Of a DNA stretch of 64,000 nucleotides, positions 47,972 through 58,295 are shown piece after piece (within the stretch, counting starts at the first letter, position 1; each line of letters starts with the position of its first letter). The notes under the pieces were generated by a model that ran no database searches, was not told the origin of the DNA, and saw nothing but the letters and a program-made list of their open reading frames with translations. The stretch covers positions 806,001 through 870,000 of the forward strand of contig BRON01000014.1 in the NCBI GenBank assembly GCA_024345305.1. Reading direction: 5' to 3'. A program made the translations under genes and the position numbers. Source of the stretch: Mrakia gelida (Eukaryota; Basidiomycota; Tremellomycetes; Cystofilobasidiales; Mrakiaceae).

Positions 47972-49234
47972 ATGACGACCTGGCACACTCAAGATCCTCG
48001 AGCTTTCACCTCGACGCACCTCGACCCTCGATTCTACGCTCCTCGTTCCCTCCCTCCCACCTCACCGGCTAAATCGGTATGTGGGTCCTCGTCTTCGCGC
48101 TCTTCTGGAGGAAGGCAGAGAGCAAAAGTCTCATGCTCTTACTGCAGGCTGGTAAGTTTTCGCCCCCTTCGAGCTCAACCTCTGGCTCGACCGTCCGCTC
48201 TCGCCCGAGCCCGCGAACCTGACTCTCTCTCTCTCTCTTCTCGTTCTCAGAGGAAGATTCGGTGCGACGGAGGAGTTGTCTGCTCGAGTTGCACTAGAAC
48301 TAAGAGGTCGTGCGAATACAAGGAGGTCTCTGATGAGGACAATCGAGGTGAGTCTCGCTCTCGCGGTTTCGATATTTGAGCCCGCCGGCCTGACCCGTTT
48401 TCCCTCTTTGCCTTTGCTTATCAGCCGCCCGAGAACGCAAAGCCTTCCTCAAGGCTCAAAAGGTGGCCACTGGATTTGCTGGTCGATCACCTCGAGGAGG
48501 AATGAACGAAAGCAGTTCGTGTCCGGATCTTCTGCTTGAAGGATGGCAGCCGAAGAGGGAGGCGTCCTCGTCGTCGGTGAGCTTCCTTTCCTCCTTTCTT
48601 CTGTCACCCTATCTCTCAATCAGTCTTGATCTGACCAACTCTCTCTTCTTTGTAGCCTCTTCAACCTATCTACGAACCATCCTCCTCTCGCCCATTCCCC
48701 TCCGTCCTCCTCTCTTCCCCGCTCGCTTTCGACACTCTCCTCCTCGCGTCGCCGGAATTCACCCCTCCCTACGACGGCCAGCAACCTCCCTCCTCCTCAT
48801 ACACCTCATACTTCCCCTCCTCTACCTCAACGCCCAACCTGTCCTCCTCCAGCTTCTCAACCCCTCCCCCCTCTCCACTTCACCCAACCTTCGCTCGATT
48901 CGACGACGTGCCAGAATCGTCCTGGATCATTCCTCCCAACCCAGCCTTCCGAACTCCCACCAACTACCCTCACACATCCTTGGATCTATCGACCTCACCC
49001 CTAGGTCCTGGGTCCAACATCCCTCTCCCCAAGGCTGGACTCGAAGGCGCATTCGACTTCGAGGAACTCGAGCTGGCAGACGCGTCGACTTCGACAATCA
49101 CTCCTCTCGCTGAGTCCTCCTTCATCCCTCAAATCGACTTCGGAGCCTCTACTCCCCTTATGGGAGATCTTTGGGTCTTCGATCCTTCGTGGGAGGCTGA
49201 GGGAGAGCAGGCTCTACAGGGATGGGTCGTTTAG
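47972..49234 (+). CDS. Zn2Cys6 (Gal4-type) transcription factor
   Basis: Four exons (47972-48151, 48251-48347, 48425-48576, 48656-49234) give 335 residues in phase. The zinc cluster spans the first intron and reads CSYCRL, then RKIRCDGGVVCSSC and RTKRSCEY. Its spacing is C-x2-C-x6-C-x5-C-x2-C-x6-C, as the family requires. It sits at about residues 57-85, followed by a basic linker (ARERKAFLKAQK). The rest is Ser/Pro-rich with acidic, aromatic patches near the end (DFEELELADAS, MGDLWVFDPSW) that look like an activation region. No fungal middle homology domain is seen, so this is a short member. The target genes are unknown. Confidence 0.92.
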
Positions 49235-49993
49235 TTCAAGTCGTTGTTCTTGTTTTGGTTTCGTTGCCTCGCTTGCTTTGCTTTGCTTTCTCGTCCCTTT
49301 TTTGTCGGACCTCCTCGGTTTGTCTGATGCTTATCTACCCTTTTTGCTTTCTTGTTTACCAACTGTTGTCTCTCTAGCAGCTTCTCCCTTCGTTGTATCT
49401 CGCTTCTCGCCTCTGGATCGGCCTCCCTCCCTCTCGCCCTGATTCACGGTCCTGCCCTCTGTCAGTCCTGGATCGAATGTTGCTCGTTTGCTTCCTCGAG
49501 ATACTCAGACCTCATTCGAGTCTATTCGACCCAACCCGCCTGTCACACCTGCTCGAGATACTAGCAGAAGACCAGCTCCTCTCGACTCTCATGCCGCGCC
49601 CTCGACGGCGACGACGCGTCTTTCGACGACGACGCTCGCTCACCACCCTCACCTGAGGCTTCGGCCCTGCGTCTTTTATTGGGATCTTGATCTTCATCGC
49701 CATCGAAACGCAATTAGGCACGCGCATCTCTCCCTTCTCAGCTTTCTCGACTAGTGGCGAACCCTGGCCTTTCACCTTCCTGCCTTTCTCTTTCCAACAA
49801 CTTTGTTCACTCCTGCTCTCCATCCAATACCCATCTCCCTCTACCCGTATCTTCGCCAACAACCACACCCTCCTTGAAGCATAGCTATCTCGCGCCACTT
49901 TCCCTTCTCCTCGCCTCGCCTCACCTCCCCTCGACTTTCGTTCCTCTCGCTTTGCCTCCCTTCCTTCCTCTCCCCTCCCCTCCCCTTCCACCC
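49235..49993. other. Intergenic region and leader of the kinase gene
   Basis: No gene is seen. GACGCGTC occurs at 49614. The last 250 bases are an open, C/T-rich leader in frame with the kinase from an ATG at 49754, which I do not take as the start. Confidence 0.5.
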
Positions 49994-52057
49994 ATGCCAC
50001 CCTCTTCCACCCAACCCCTCATCGGCACCTCCATCGACAACGGTCGCTTCGAGCTGCTCCAGCTTGTCGGAAAAGGAGGATTCGGCGAGATCGTCCTCGC
50101 TCGCGACGTGCAGGAGGATCAGCTCGTTGGTGAGTCCTTCTCGTACCTGATCTTCTCTTCCCTCTTTTCCCAGCGTCCAACCCATCCTGATCCTCCTCCT
50201 TGTCCTTTCCGTTCCTTTGAATCCTCTCACCTCTCCTCCTCTACAGCCATCAAATGCCTCTCGACCAAAGGACTCAGCGCCTCCGAACGAGCCTTCCACG
50301 AATCCGAACAGTACCTTCATCAACGAGTCTCCGCCCATCCCAACATTATCATCCTCCACCGCATCGTCAAGTCCCACCCAGGATGGACGTTCCTCGTTCT
50401 CGACTGGATCGAAGGAGGAGATCTGTTCGAACACATCACGCGAGGTCGATTCCTTTCCTCTCCCAACCTCATCTCGTCCGTCTTCCTTCAAATCCTGGAT
50501 GCGGTGGAATACTGTCACAACTACGGAGTGGCCCATCGAGACATCAAGCCCGAGAACGTTCTTTGTGGAGAGGGTGGGCAGGTTTATCTGGCCGACTTTG
50601 GGTTGGCGACGGGGAGGGAGAGGACGAGGGAGTTTGGGACGGGGTCGAGTTGCTTCATGTGAGTCGTCTCTTCCTTGCTCCGAGCTTCATATCCATATAG
50701 TCTCATCGTATGCTGACTCTGCCCTTGTGATCTCCTTCTCGCAGGTCTCCTGGTTCGTCTTGTCTCGCAACAGTTCGACGCGACGACGTTCTTCTTTCGC
50801 GTCCTCGTGTTCGCTCCCCCTAACGCCCATTCCCGTCCGTTCATCGCACCAACAGAATGCCGAGATGGACTCTTCCGGAACCCAAAGACGTCGTACTCCT
50901 CAGTCACCAACGACGTTTGGTCGCTTGGAATTCTGCTGCTCACTCTGATCGTCAAGATTTGCCCGTTCGTTTTCCCCTCCCTTTCTCTTGTCTTCGATCC
51001 TCTTCGCCTCCCCCGGTTACTGACTCATCTTCTGTCTTTTAATTTTCATGTTCAACAGCTGGGCTGAAGCCCACCTCGACGACCCTGCCTTCGCCGCCTT
51101 CACTCTCGAGCCTCGACTCTTCCTCCAGCACAACTTCCCTCTCTCGGAAGAAGCCCTCTCCCTCCTCCTCGCCATCTTCGAGCTCAACCCTTTCCACCGA
51201 ATCACCATTCTCGAGCTGGCTGGGGAGGTCAAGGGAATCGAGAGGTGGACGGTTCGCCCGAGGGAGGAGGACGCGAAGGACGACTTCAACAAACACAGAC
51301 GCTCGGACAGGTGAATCGACACTCTCTCTCGCCTCCCACCTCTCTCTTCTCGATTCTGACTCGCAACTTCTTTCTCGTCCTATCTCTCAGTTCCACGAGC
51401 TCCGTCGACGATGGCTTCCCTATCACTCCCGAGGACGACGACCCCGACAGCGGCATCCCCACTCCTCCCAACGACAAGAAAGCAATCGAGCTTCCTCACA
51501 ACCCCTCGCCAGTCTTCCCACCCTCCGCAGTCCCCTTTGGCGCCTACCATCGACCCTCCTCTCACGGCCTACAAGCTCGTCGACTCGGATTTGGAGTCCT
51601 CTTCCCTAGTTTCGCCGCCGCCGTCTCCACTTCCTCCATCGCCTCGACCCTCATCGGATCGGACGACGAGGACGAAGACAACGACGATGAAGAGGGAGAG
51701 GACTCGGACGAGTCGTTCTTCGTCGACGACATCACCAAAGCGGACAGGGATCTCCTTGACGAGTTCTTCGTTACTCCTCCCACTCCCGTCGTCGAGAATC
51801 CCTCCTCCCTCATCGTCGTCGCAGGAAGGATGCTCTCCCCCTTCCACGTCAATGGATCAGGGATCCCCATCGGTGTGGATGAGGAGGACGAGGACCAGTT
51901 CGAGCTCGAGGATGGGCGGGATGGAGAGGAGATGGATCGGGCAGAAGAGGAGAGGAAGATGGAACGAGGTGGAGGAACGGAGGGCGTCGCCGTCGAGTGG
52001 GGTTGCTGGGATCGAGACTTGTTTGGAAAGCTTGAGGATCCCTTCGTTCGATGTTAG
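49994..52057 (+). CDS. Ser/Thr protein kinase, Ran1/Sks1/Vhs1-like
   Basis: Six exons (49994-50129, 50247-50658, 50745-50752, 50856-50964, 51059-51310, 51391-52057) give 527 residues in phase. The kinase domain spans about residues 16-310. It has the Gly loop VGKGGFGEIVLA, the Lys motif AIKCLS, the catalytic loop VAHRDIKPENVLC, ADFGLAT, and FGTGSSCFMSPEC, which is close to the activation loop of the Ran1/Pat1 and Sks1/Vhs1 group. Those kinases act in nutrient and meiosis control. The C-terminal 220 residues are disordered with long Asp/Glu runs. The SPEC motif is built across an 8-nt microexon (50745-50752) whose donor is GTTCGT; the next intron also uses GTTCGT. Confidence 0.95.
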
Positions 52058-52264
52058 GTATGCTTATCGTTTCATGTTTACGCACGTGTACTGCTGCTGG
52101 CTGAAAAAAAGGTTCGAAGTCTCATCTAAACCAGATCTTTGACTCCGGCTTGCCGTTTGACGCGTCGTTCTGTCCGCATTTCCGAGCCCAAAGATGCTGA
52201 GAAGGCCTCCCGGACGCAAGAGGCTGCTCAATTTTTTCTATACAACTGTCTCATATTATCACGA

Positions 52265-53420
52265 TCAAACACGAGGACTCGGCTTCCTCTCCATCCCAGG
52301 CCACCGAAGCCACCCTCCCTCGAACTCGTCTCCAGCGATCTCGCAGTAGTCGATGACTTCGAAGCCTTGCTTCGAGTAGACGTGACGACCCTGTGAGAGC
52401 GATCAGCGCACAAGAGATCAGAAAGACAAAAGGGGAAGGAGGGAAAGGAGAGGGACGAACATGAGCGGACGACTCGAGCCACGTCGGAACCCCTGCCGCG
52501 TCTGCTTGATCTGTTCCGTAGGCGAGGAGAGCTTTCCCTACTCCCATTCCTTGATAATCTGGGTGAACGAAGAGGGAGGCCTGAGAGGAGAGAGAACGTG
52601 AGGAGGGAAAGGAACGACGACGCGTCAACGCTCGCTCTCACCAGCAAAACTCGCTGCTCCCCTTCTCCGTCCGACCGAATCGAAAGGAGGGACGCAATTG
52701 ACTCACCAGATACCAATGCGGCTTCCCCGCGTACCTCTTCTTTCGAACCCTAGGCAGCTGCTCGAGGAACTTCGCCTGAAAGACCAAGTCCTTTGTCGCG
52801 TCGAGTTCATCCTCCCAAGACGCTCTTCCCTCCTCCTTCGACTTCGCTTCGGAAAGTTCCTTGATCTTCACCTCCTCAGGAAGAGGATCTCCTCCCGTTG
52901 ACCTCCTATCGACAGGAGAGTGCCAGTCTGCAGAACCGACGACTCGACCGTCGAGCGTCGCTTTGATCGAGATGAGATCGGAGGCAGGGGAGAGGGCTCC
53001 TTTGATGTGACTTTGGACGCGGAGAGCTTGTAGGAAAAGAAAGGTGAGGGAAGAGAGCGCGGCGATTAGTAGAGCCGTTGACGAAGAGGAGGGAGGTGAG
53101 AAGAGGAAAGGTGCGGAGAGGGAACAAGCGAGGAGAACGAAACCTCAGCGGGGAGCGCAACTCACCGACTCGGGTCTCGATAGACGGCTGAATCGAAGGA
53201 GGATAGATGGAAGTCAAGATCTGGAAAACAAAAGGGGAAGAAAGACGAAGAGGACATCAGTTGTGAGCTCGTTCGTCAAGTTGACGGACTCGACCGGACA
53301 GACGTCGACACCTCGAAATCTCACCTCCGTGTGCTGAAACGCTCGAACAAAAGCATCTTCTACCGCTTCGTAGTCATCGGGCGTGACTGAGGAGATCTCG
53401 ATGAGAGGACGAGTTGACAT
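52265..53420 (-). CDS. GNAT-family N-acetyltransferase
   Basis: Five exons (53420-53325, 53220-53166, 53026-52707, 52580-52461, 52390-52265) give 238 residues in phase. The start reads MSTRPLIEISSVTPDDYEAV with the usual beta-alpha opening of GNAT enzymes and FVRAFQ. The acetyl-CoA loop is VHPDYQGMGVGKALLAYG, matching R/Q-x-x-G-x-G/A. GVPTWLESS and the final KQGFEVIDY complete the fold. An inserted, charged segment of about 60 residues (Lys/Glu-rich) separates the two halves. Fungal relatives acetylate small molecules, but the substrate here cannot be read from sequence. The fourth exon is followed by a GTTCGT donor. Confidence 0.94.
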
Positions 53421-53746
53421 GTCGAAGGAGTTGGTGAGTCGAAGGGAAGAGGGATGACTCGAAGTTGAAGCGCCAGCGCATCGAAACCTCGTTTAAAAAC
53501 AGACCGCGTGGGTCCGAGGTTGGCTGCCGACAAGTTGCTCTAAAACTCTCCGACTGGATAAAAACCTGGGAAGCTCGAGGCGTTGACCCAGGAGGAGCGA
53601 AGGGGGAAAGGAAAGTCTCGTCGCGCAATTCCTCTTCGCGTCTCTCGCTCGGTTAAAAAGGAAGAAAGACGGTTGGTCCATGGCAAGTAGAATAATCTTA
53701 TAGGCTAGACCGAATCAGCAAAAGAAGTAGGACGCTGTCTACCATC
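53421..53746. other. Promoter region of the acetyltransferase gene
   Basis: These 326 bases lie between the GNAT start and the stop of the arrestin-like gene on the same strand. No gene is seen. Confidence 0.5.
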
Positions 53747-55709
53747 TCACTTCTCATCCTTCTCGTCGTCGTAATCGTACTCGAGCGAGAAGTAGTCGGG
53801 AGGGATGTCGGATGACTTCTCGTCCTGCTGATCTTGACCGACGCGAGGATCCGAAGAGATGACGAGAGGGAAGAATTTGTGCTCGTCAATCTCGTTCTTG
53901 ATACCCTTGAGGGCAAGCTCGAGGCGAATGGCGTACTGGAAGGAGACGAAGAAAACAGCGAGCTTAGCGACGCGTCGACGAGAATGAGATCAAGATCCAG
54001 TCTCCTCCCTTCGCCGCCAAATTAGCTCGAGAGGCAAAGAGAGAAAGGAAGGATGAACTCACATCACAGCACAACAAGCCCCTCGTCTGCTCCTCCCTCA
54101 ACGTAGGCATCGCGTCCCCCGTAAGCTCGAACTCCCCAACCACAACTATCTCTCCTCCCCATCTCCTCTCCCCTCCTTCGACGTCCACCCACCCGTGAGG
54201 CTTGTACCAAACTCGCTTCTCGTCCTTGAGATCGGTGATGATTCCAGCAGCTTGTTTCCACTTCTGCGAAGCCTTCTTGGCGGTCGTGCTGACCGTTCGT
54301 CGAGCGGAGAGTCGAACCTCGGAGGGAGAAGGGAGGTTGATCGTCGTTTCTCCCTTTCCTTCGGGTCCGAGGACGAGGATGGAGAGATAGTAAGGGATGG
54401 GTGTGTTTCGAGGGAAGGTGGGGAGGGAGGGGACCGAGAACTGAGGAGTGAACGAGAGGGACGAAGGGGAGAGTGAGCTCGACGCGTCGCGCGTCGCGTT
54501 GGGATCTCGGTCTCGAGTGGAACGAAGTGAGAATGGGACTTACCTTGACGACAGCCTTGTTCTTCTTCCCCAAGAGCTTCTCTCTGTACTCCTCCTCCGC
54601 CGTCGAGGTGATCCAGCCTTCGTGAGCGGTTGGCTGAAGAGGAGCGATGGGCGAGAGGGACTGCTGCTCTCCGGAGGGTCGAGGGACGATGGGGAGAGGG
54701 ATCGAGGAAGGGTTGATCGATGCAGGAGGCCTGCGGTATGCGGGTAAACGAAGTCAGCCAGCGAAGCCCGTGACCTGAGTCCCTTCCAAGACTGGAAGTC
54801 GGGACGAAGCGAGACGACGACGGAGAGCAAAAAGAAAAAAAAAAAAAAAAGCAGGACGAACATGTAGATGAAGGGAAGCACCGTCCTTTCGTTCGAAGAA
54901 AACCTTCCCGCCTTGTGTCCAGAAATCTTGACGGAATCTACCACACATTCAAAGCCAGAAGTCAGCTCTCCTCAAAGGAAGAAAACAGCTTCGAGATCTG
55001 AACTCGCTTCGCCGAACTCACAAACGATCCTAGCAACCTCATGCCCTTTCGTCTTCCCCTCCCTGTTCCCACCCTCGAAGCTCGGCGGAAGGTTCGCCTC
55101 TCTCCCAGGAAGCGTGAACGACCAGGGGATCTCGAGGACGGGAGGAGGAGCGTTGGGGTCGGGGAGGGAGGAGGAGGAGGAGGTTGAAGCTGACCAGAGG
55201 AGGAGATCTTCTGAGTGCTGTAGAACAACGAGGGAGCGAGTAAAGATGTCAGTTTTCCTCCCGAAAACGTATGAAGAGGAAGGGCGTGTCGACGAACGAG
55301 AGCAGTCTTCTCCTCCCTGATATCTGTAGCTCAAACGAAAACCAAACGAAACAAACCCATCATCGGATCAGTCCGAGAGCTCGACATCGCTTTCCTCCTC
55401 CTCTCACTCCCTCTTTCCCTCCCTCCCTCTCCTCCCTCTCCCTCCCTTCCTCTCCCCCCCTTCCTTAGCCCCTTCCATCCACTCACCAAACTGCGTAGCA
55501 CTCAACACCTGGAAATACGTCGTAACCTGCAGGACCCTCAGCTTCGCGTAAACCTCATCGAGCTTGAACCTCCTCTTGTCCTCCTTTCCCTCCGTCTCTA
55601 GTCTGAGCGAGATGCTGCCCTGGACGACGTCGGAGGCGGTGAAGACGTGGGTTTGGGCGGAGGGGAAGGAGGGAGTGATTAGTTTGGAGGAGGAGGAAGA
55701 GGAGAACAT
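53747..55709 (-). CDS. Arrestin-like protein
   Basis: Seven exons (55709-55487, 55323-55298, 55217-55022, 54937-54862, 54730-54544, 54440-54063, 53935-53747) give 424 residues in phase. The first exon reads FTASDVVQGSISLRLE and then LDEVYAKLRVLQVTTYFQV, the strand order of an arrestin N-domain. LEIPWSFTLPGREANLPPSF is the proline-containing strand common in arrestins, and SVKISGHKAGRFSSN follows. A C-terminal sandwich ends with YAIRLELALKGIKNEI and an acidic tail ending DYDDEKDEK. Fungal alpha-arrestins recruit ubiquitin ligases to membrane transporters, but no PY motif is evident. Exon 2 is only 26 nt and two donors are GTTCGT. The fold call is by pattern, not search. Confidence 0.72.
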
Positions 55710-56165
55710 GGTGGTTTGGTGGCGGCGAGCTAGCGCGAGAAGAGAGGCTGTTTCGTTTCGTTTTTCGGCACGATCTCGGAGGAGGGGTGAAAGTGAAGAT
55801 CTTCATGCTAGGTTACTCACCGAGAAGAGGGCAGTGCTGCCGGCTTGTCTACAGCATTTCTTGGTAGAAATGACGCTTCTCGAACTTCGGCTCCCCCCAT
55901 CTTGATGAACTCGGTTCTCGCTCGTCGAAGAAGAAACGCGTCGATTTCGTGATTGTTTCGTAGAGATATGGCAACGTACGCGAACGAGGAGAAGGGGAAA
56001 CGAACGAAGCGAGCGAGAGAGTAAGTAAACAGAGTGTTTTGGAGGAAGAAACGAGGAGAACTACTAGAGCTAGAGTAAAGAAAGAACGAGGAACGAGGAG
56101 CGACGAGGGGAAGGACCAAGAGCGCGACGCGACCGAGGGAGGGGGAAGATATATAGAGAGTACGT

Positions 56166-56205
<40 letters not shown>

Positions 56206-56372
56206 GGAAGGGAGGGAAATCTAGGTAGAGAAAGCGGGAGGGAGGAGGGGAAAAGAACGAAGCGAGACAGGTCGTGAAAAGCTAAACGAAACGAAACGAC
56301 CGAGGGGCGAGAAGTATCTAGAAGAGCAGCGACCAAACGAGAACGAAGCGAACGAAGCAAAGGCTATAGGGA
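55710..56372. other. Promoter region of the arrestin-like gene
   Basis: The region is purine-rich on the + strand and contains the poly(G) run. No gene is seen. Confidence 0.5.
56166..56204 (+). repeat. Poly(G) run of 39 bases
   Basis: An unbroken run of 39 G on the + strand follows a TATATAGAGAGTACGT string and is flanked by purine-rich sequence. It lies upstream of the arrestin-like gene. Confidence 0.9.
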
Positions 56373-56813
56373 CTACGAAGACGAAGCCGCTGCTGCCTCA
56401 ACCTCCGTGAGCGAGGAGGACGAAACCGAAACCTCCCTTCCCGATGAGTCGAAGGAGCTCGAATCGTCCGTCGTCGATGGAGGTTCCGAGGAGTTTGTTG
56501 ATGGACTTAGAGGATGGCATCGAGGGTTATAGGTGAAGGATGGTGAAGAAGGTGGGTGATGAGGAGTGAGGAAGGGAGGGTTGAGGAAGGCTGATGAGCT
56601 GGCGAGAGGGAGGAGGGGAGGAGGAGGGTTGTGAGCTCGAGTCGAGTCGAGGAGTCGATGAGCGGGAAGGTGACGCTTTGAGCGAGGAGTTGAGTCTTTT
56701 TTGTATGTTTGGATGTTTGGCTTAGATGGGAGAGGAGGATGTGGTCGAAGGAAGAGGGAGAGGGGGGGAGGAAGGGCAAGAACATCCCAGCTCAGACATC
56801 CTCGTCGTCGTGC
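56373..56813 (-). CDS. Possible terminal exon of an unresolved Ser/Pro-rich protein
   Basis: After a CCAG acceptor at 56814, a frame runs to a stop at 56373. It is Pro/Ser-rich with a Ser/Glu/Ala ending (SLTEVEAAAASSS). Upstream - strand pieces can be joined in phase: a short exon near 56895 reading ASLMK and one at 57204-57173 reading DLRREVALHLF. No family is recognised, and a different arrangement of exons is possible. Confidence 0.3.
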   Translation of the reverse strand, partial: ARRRGCLSWDVLALPPPLSLFLRPHPPLPSKPNIQTYKKDSTPRSKRHLPAHRLLDSTRAHNPPPPLLPLASSSAFLNPPFLTPHHPPSSPSFTYNPRCHPLSPSTNSSEPPSTTDDSSSFDSSGREVSVSSSSLTEVEAAAASSS

Positions 56814-57172
56814 CTGGATTTTCCAGATCTCTTGCCGGGAGGTTGGAAGGTTGAATCGAGCAAAACAGCTTACGTAATCCCGCTTACCTTCATCAAGCTC
56901 GCCTGAGTTGACTTGATTCGAACAAGAAGCAATCGGACGCGCGGAGAGAGACGGGGAAAGGCACAAAGTGGTCAGCTCGACGAGATCGAAAGCTTTCGGA
57001 GAGGTAGGGAAAGAGCAAAGGGGCAGGAGAAGAAGAGGAGGAAGAAGAGCCCACCCATTCGGCTGAGCCGATCCGTCCGCTCTCGGAAGCGAACCAGCGA
57101 GATCGAACGAGGAGAGACGACGAGTGAGAGAAGCGACGCGTCTTGACTGCGAAGGGCGAAGGGCCTCACGAA

Positions 57173-57860
57173 AAGGTGAAGGGCGACTTCCCGTCGCAGG
57201 TCTGTCGAAAAATAACTAATGCGAAGTCAGTGGTTTGTTGAAGCGAAGCAGCTCACCTGCTTCGTTCTCCCTCGCTCGGGCCCTCAACGATCTGCGAATG
57301 CACTGCTCTCCTCGGTTACGTCCAAAGACCCAACTGAGCTCATTGCCATCTGCTACCTCTCCGACCACGACCAAGCAGGTCAGAGGAGTGAAGGGAGCAG
57401 AGATTGAATGCAAGATGAGCGCGACGCTCGAGGTCGAGGTTCCAGCTCCTCTGGAGAGAAGCACCCTCCCCTGCTCCAGAACGATGATGACGAGACCTTC
57501 TACGTCACTCCTGAGTAGTATACCACGTATGCTGATCTTCGGGATCCTACGAGAGTCGAGAAAGAGGAGCTAAGGAGGGGAGGAGTGAGACAGCCGGTGG
57601 TAGATCAGGGCAGTTGAGCTTCCTTCTTCGTTCGTTCCTTGCGACGAATGGACGCGTCGAGGTTAGAGACTCGTTGGAGAGCTGACGAGAGATGAAGAAG
57701 AAAGTGAGAGACTGAGTGAGCCAGTTCAGCGCTTGACGGAAGAGACCGAACGAAGGAAGAAAGGGAAGGGGGATCAGGACGGAAAGACTCGGACTTACCC
57801 ATCTCTCGCTTGATTCCGAACTCTCGTTTGCTCGGTATCCTAGGCGAGCGCTTTCAGGTC
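57173..57860 (-). CDS. Unresolved multi-exon - strand gene
   Basis: Splice-like signals on the - strand mark several short exons. One near 57840-57795 reads KREFGIKREM and joins across a GTAAGT intron to DPEDQHTWYTTQE near 57555-57514. Further left, two different continuations are open, one reading ARARENEA to a GTGAGC donor at 57254 and one ending SSAFADR before a TGA. I cannot choose between them, and no known family is matched. A gene here is likely; its structure is not settled. Confidence 0.27.
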
Positions 57861-58295
57861 GAGATCCATGACTGAGGTTGATATGTTGAAGATTTGAGAT
57901 CTTGAAGAGGGGACTCTGAGTCGTCGTCGACGTCGGGAGGGAAGGAGCGAGAAAAGCGTGAGCTCGAACGAAACTCCTCCCCTCCTCCTCGCCTTCTCTT
58001 CTCTGTGCTTCTCACGGCCATCTCCAAGATTTGCTGATCTCTTCTTTTCTCGCAGACTACTCACCCTTTGAACCCGTTCGCGTCTTTAGCACCCCTTGGT
58101 CGCTGCGATGACGAGCAAGACCAGGCCAGGCACGAAATCTTCTTCTCGATCCTCCTGCCGTTCGATAAGCAGCTGACGGGATGAACTGTCTGTCCTCCTA
58201 CTCCCTCCGTCCCTTTGCCACTCTAACCACCAACGGACATCTACGCAGAGACTTCAAGGTCTCTATATCTACCTCCCTTCAAGAAGGAATCAACG
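57861..58295. other. Unresolved region upstream of the first cyclin gene
   Basis: Splice-like signals of both strands overlap here: a + strand acceptor near 58055 and a - strand donor near 58070. It probably holds the 5' end of the - strand gene to the left and the promoter of the cyclin gene. Confidence 0.4.

Noticed and set aside
49754..49993. N-terminal extension of the kinase from an upstream ATG
   Set aside because: The extra 80 residues are Pro/Leu/Ser low complexity from a C/T-rich leader. The kinase fold begins just after the ATG at 49994.
54835..54850. Poly(A) run as a possible retrotransposon tail
   Set aside because: It lies in the polypyrimidine part of an intron of the - strand arrestin-like gene and has no target-site duplication or element next to it.
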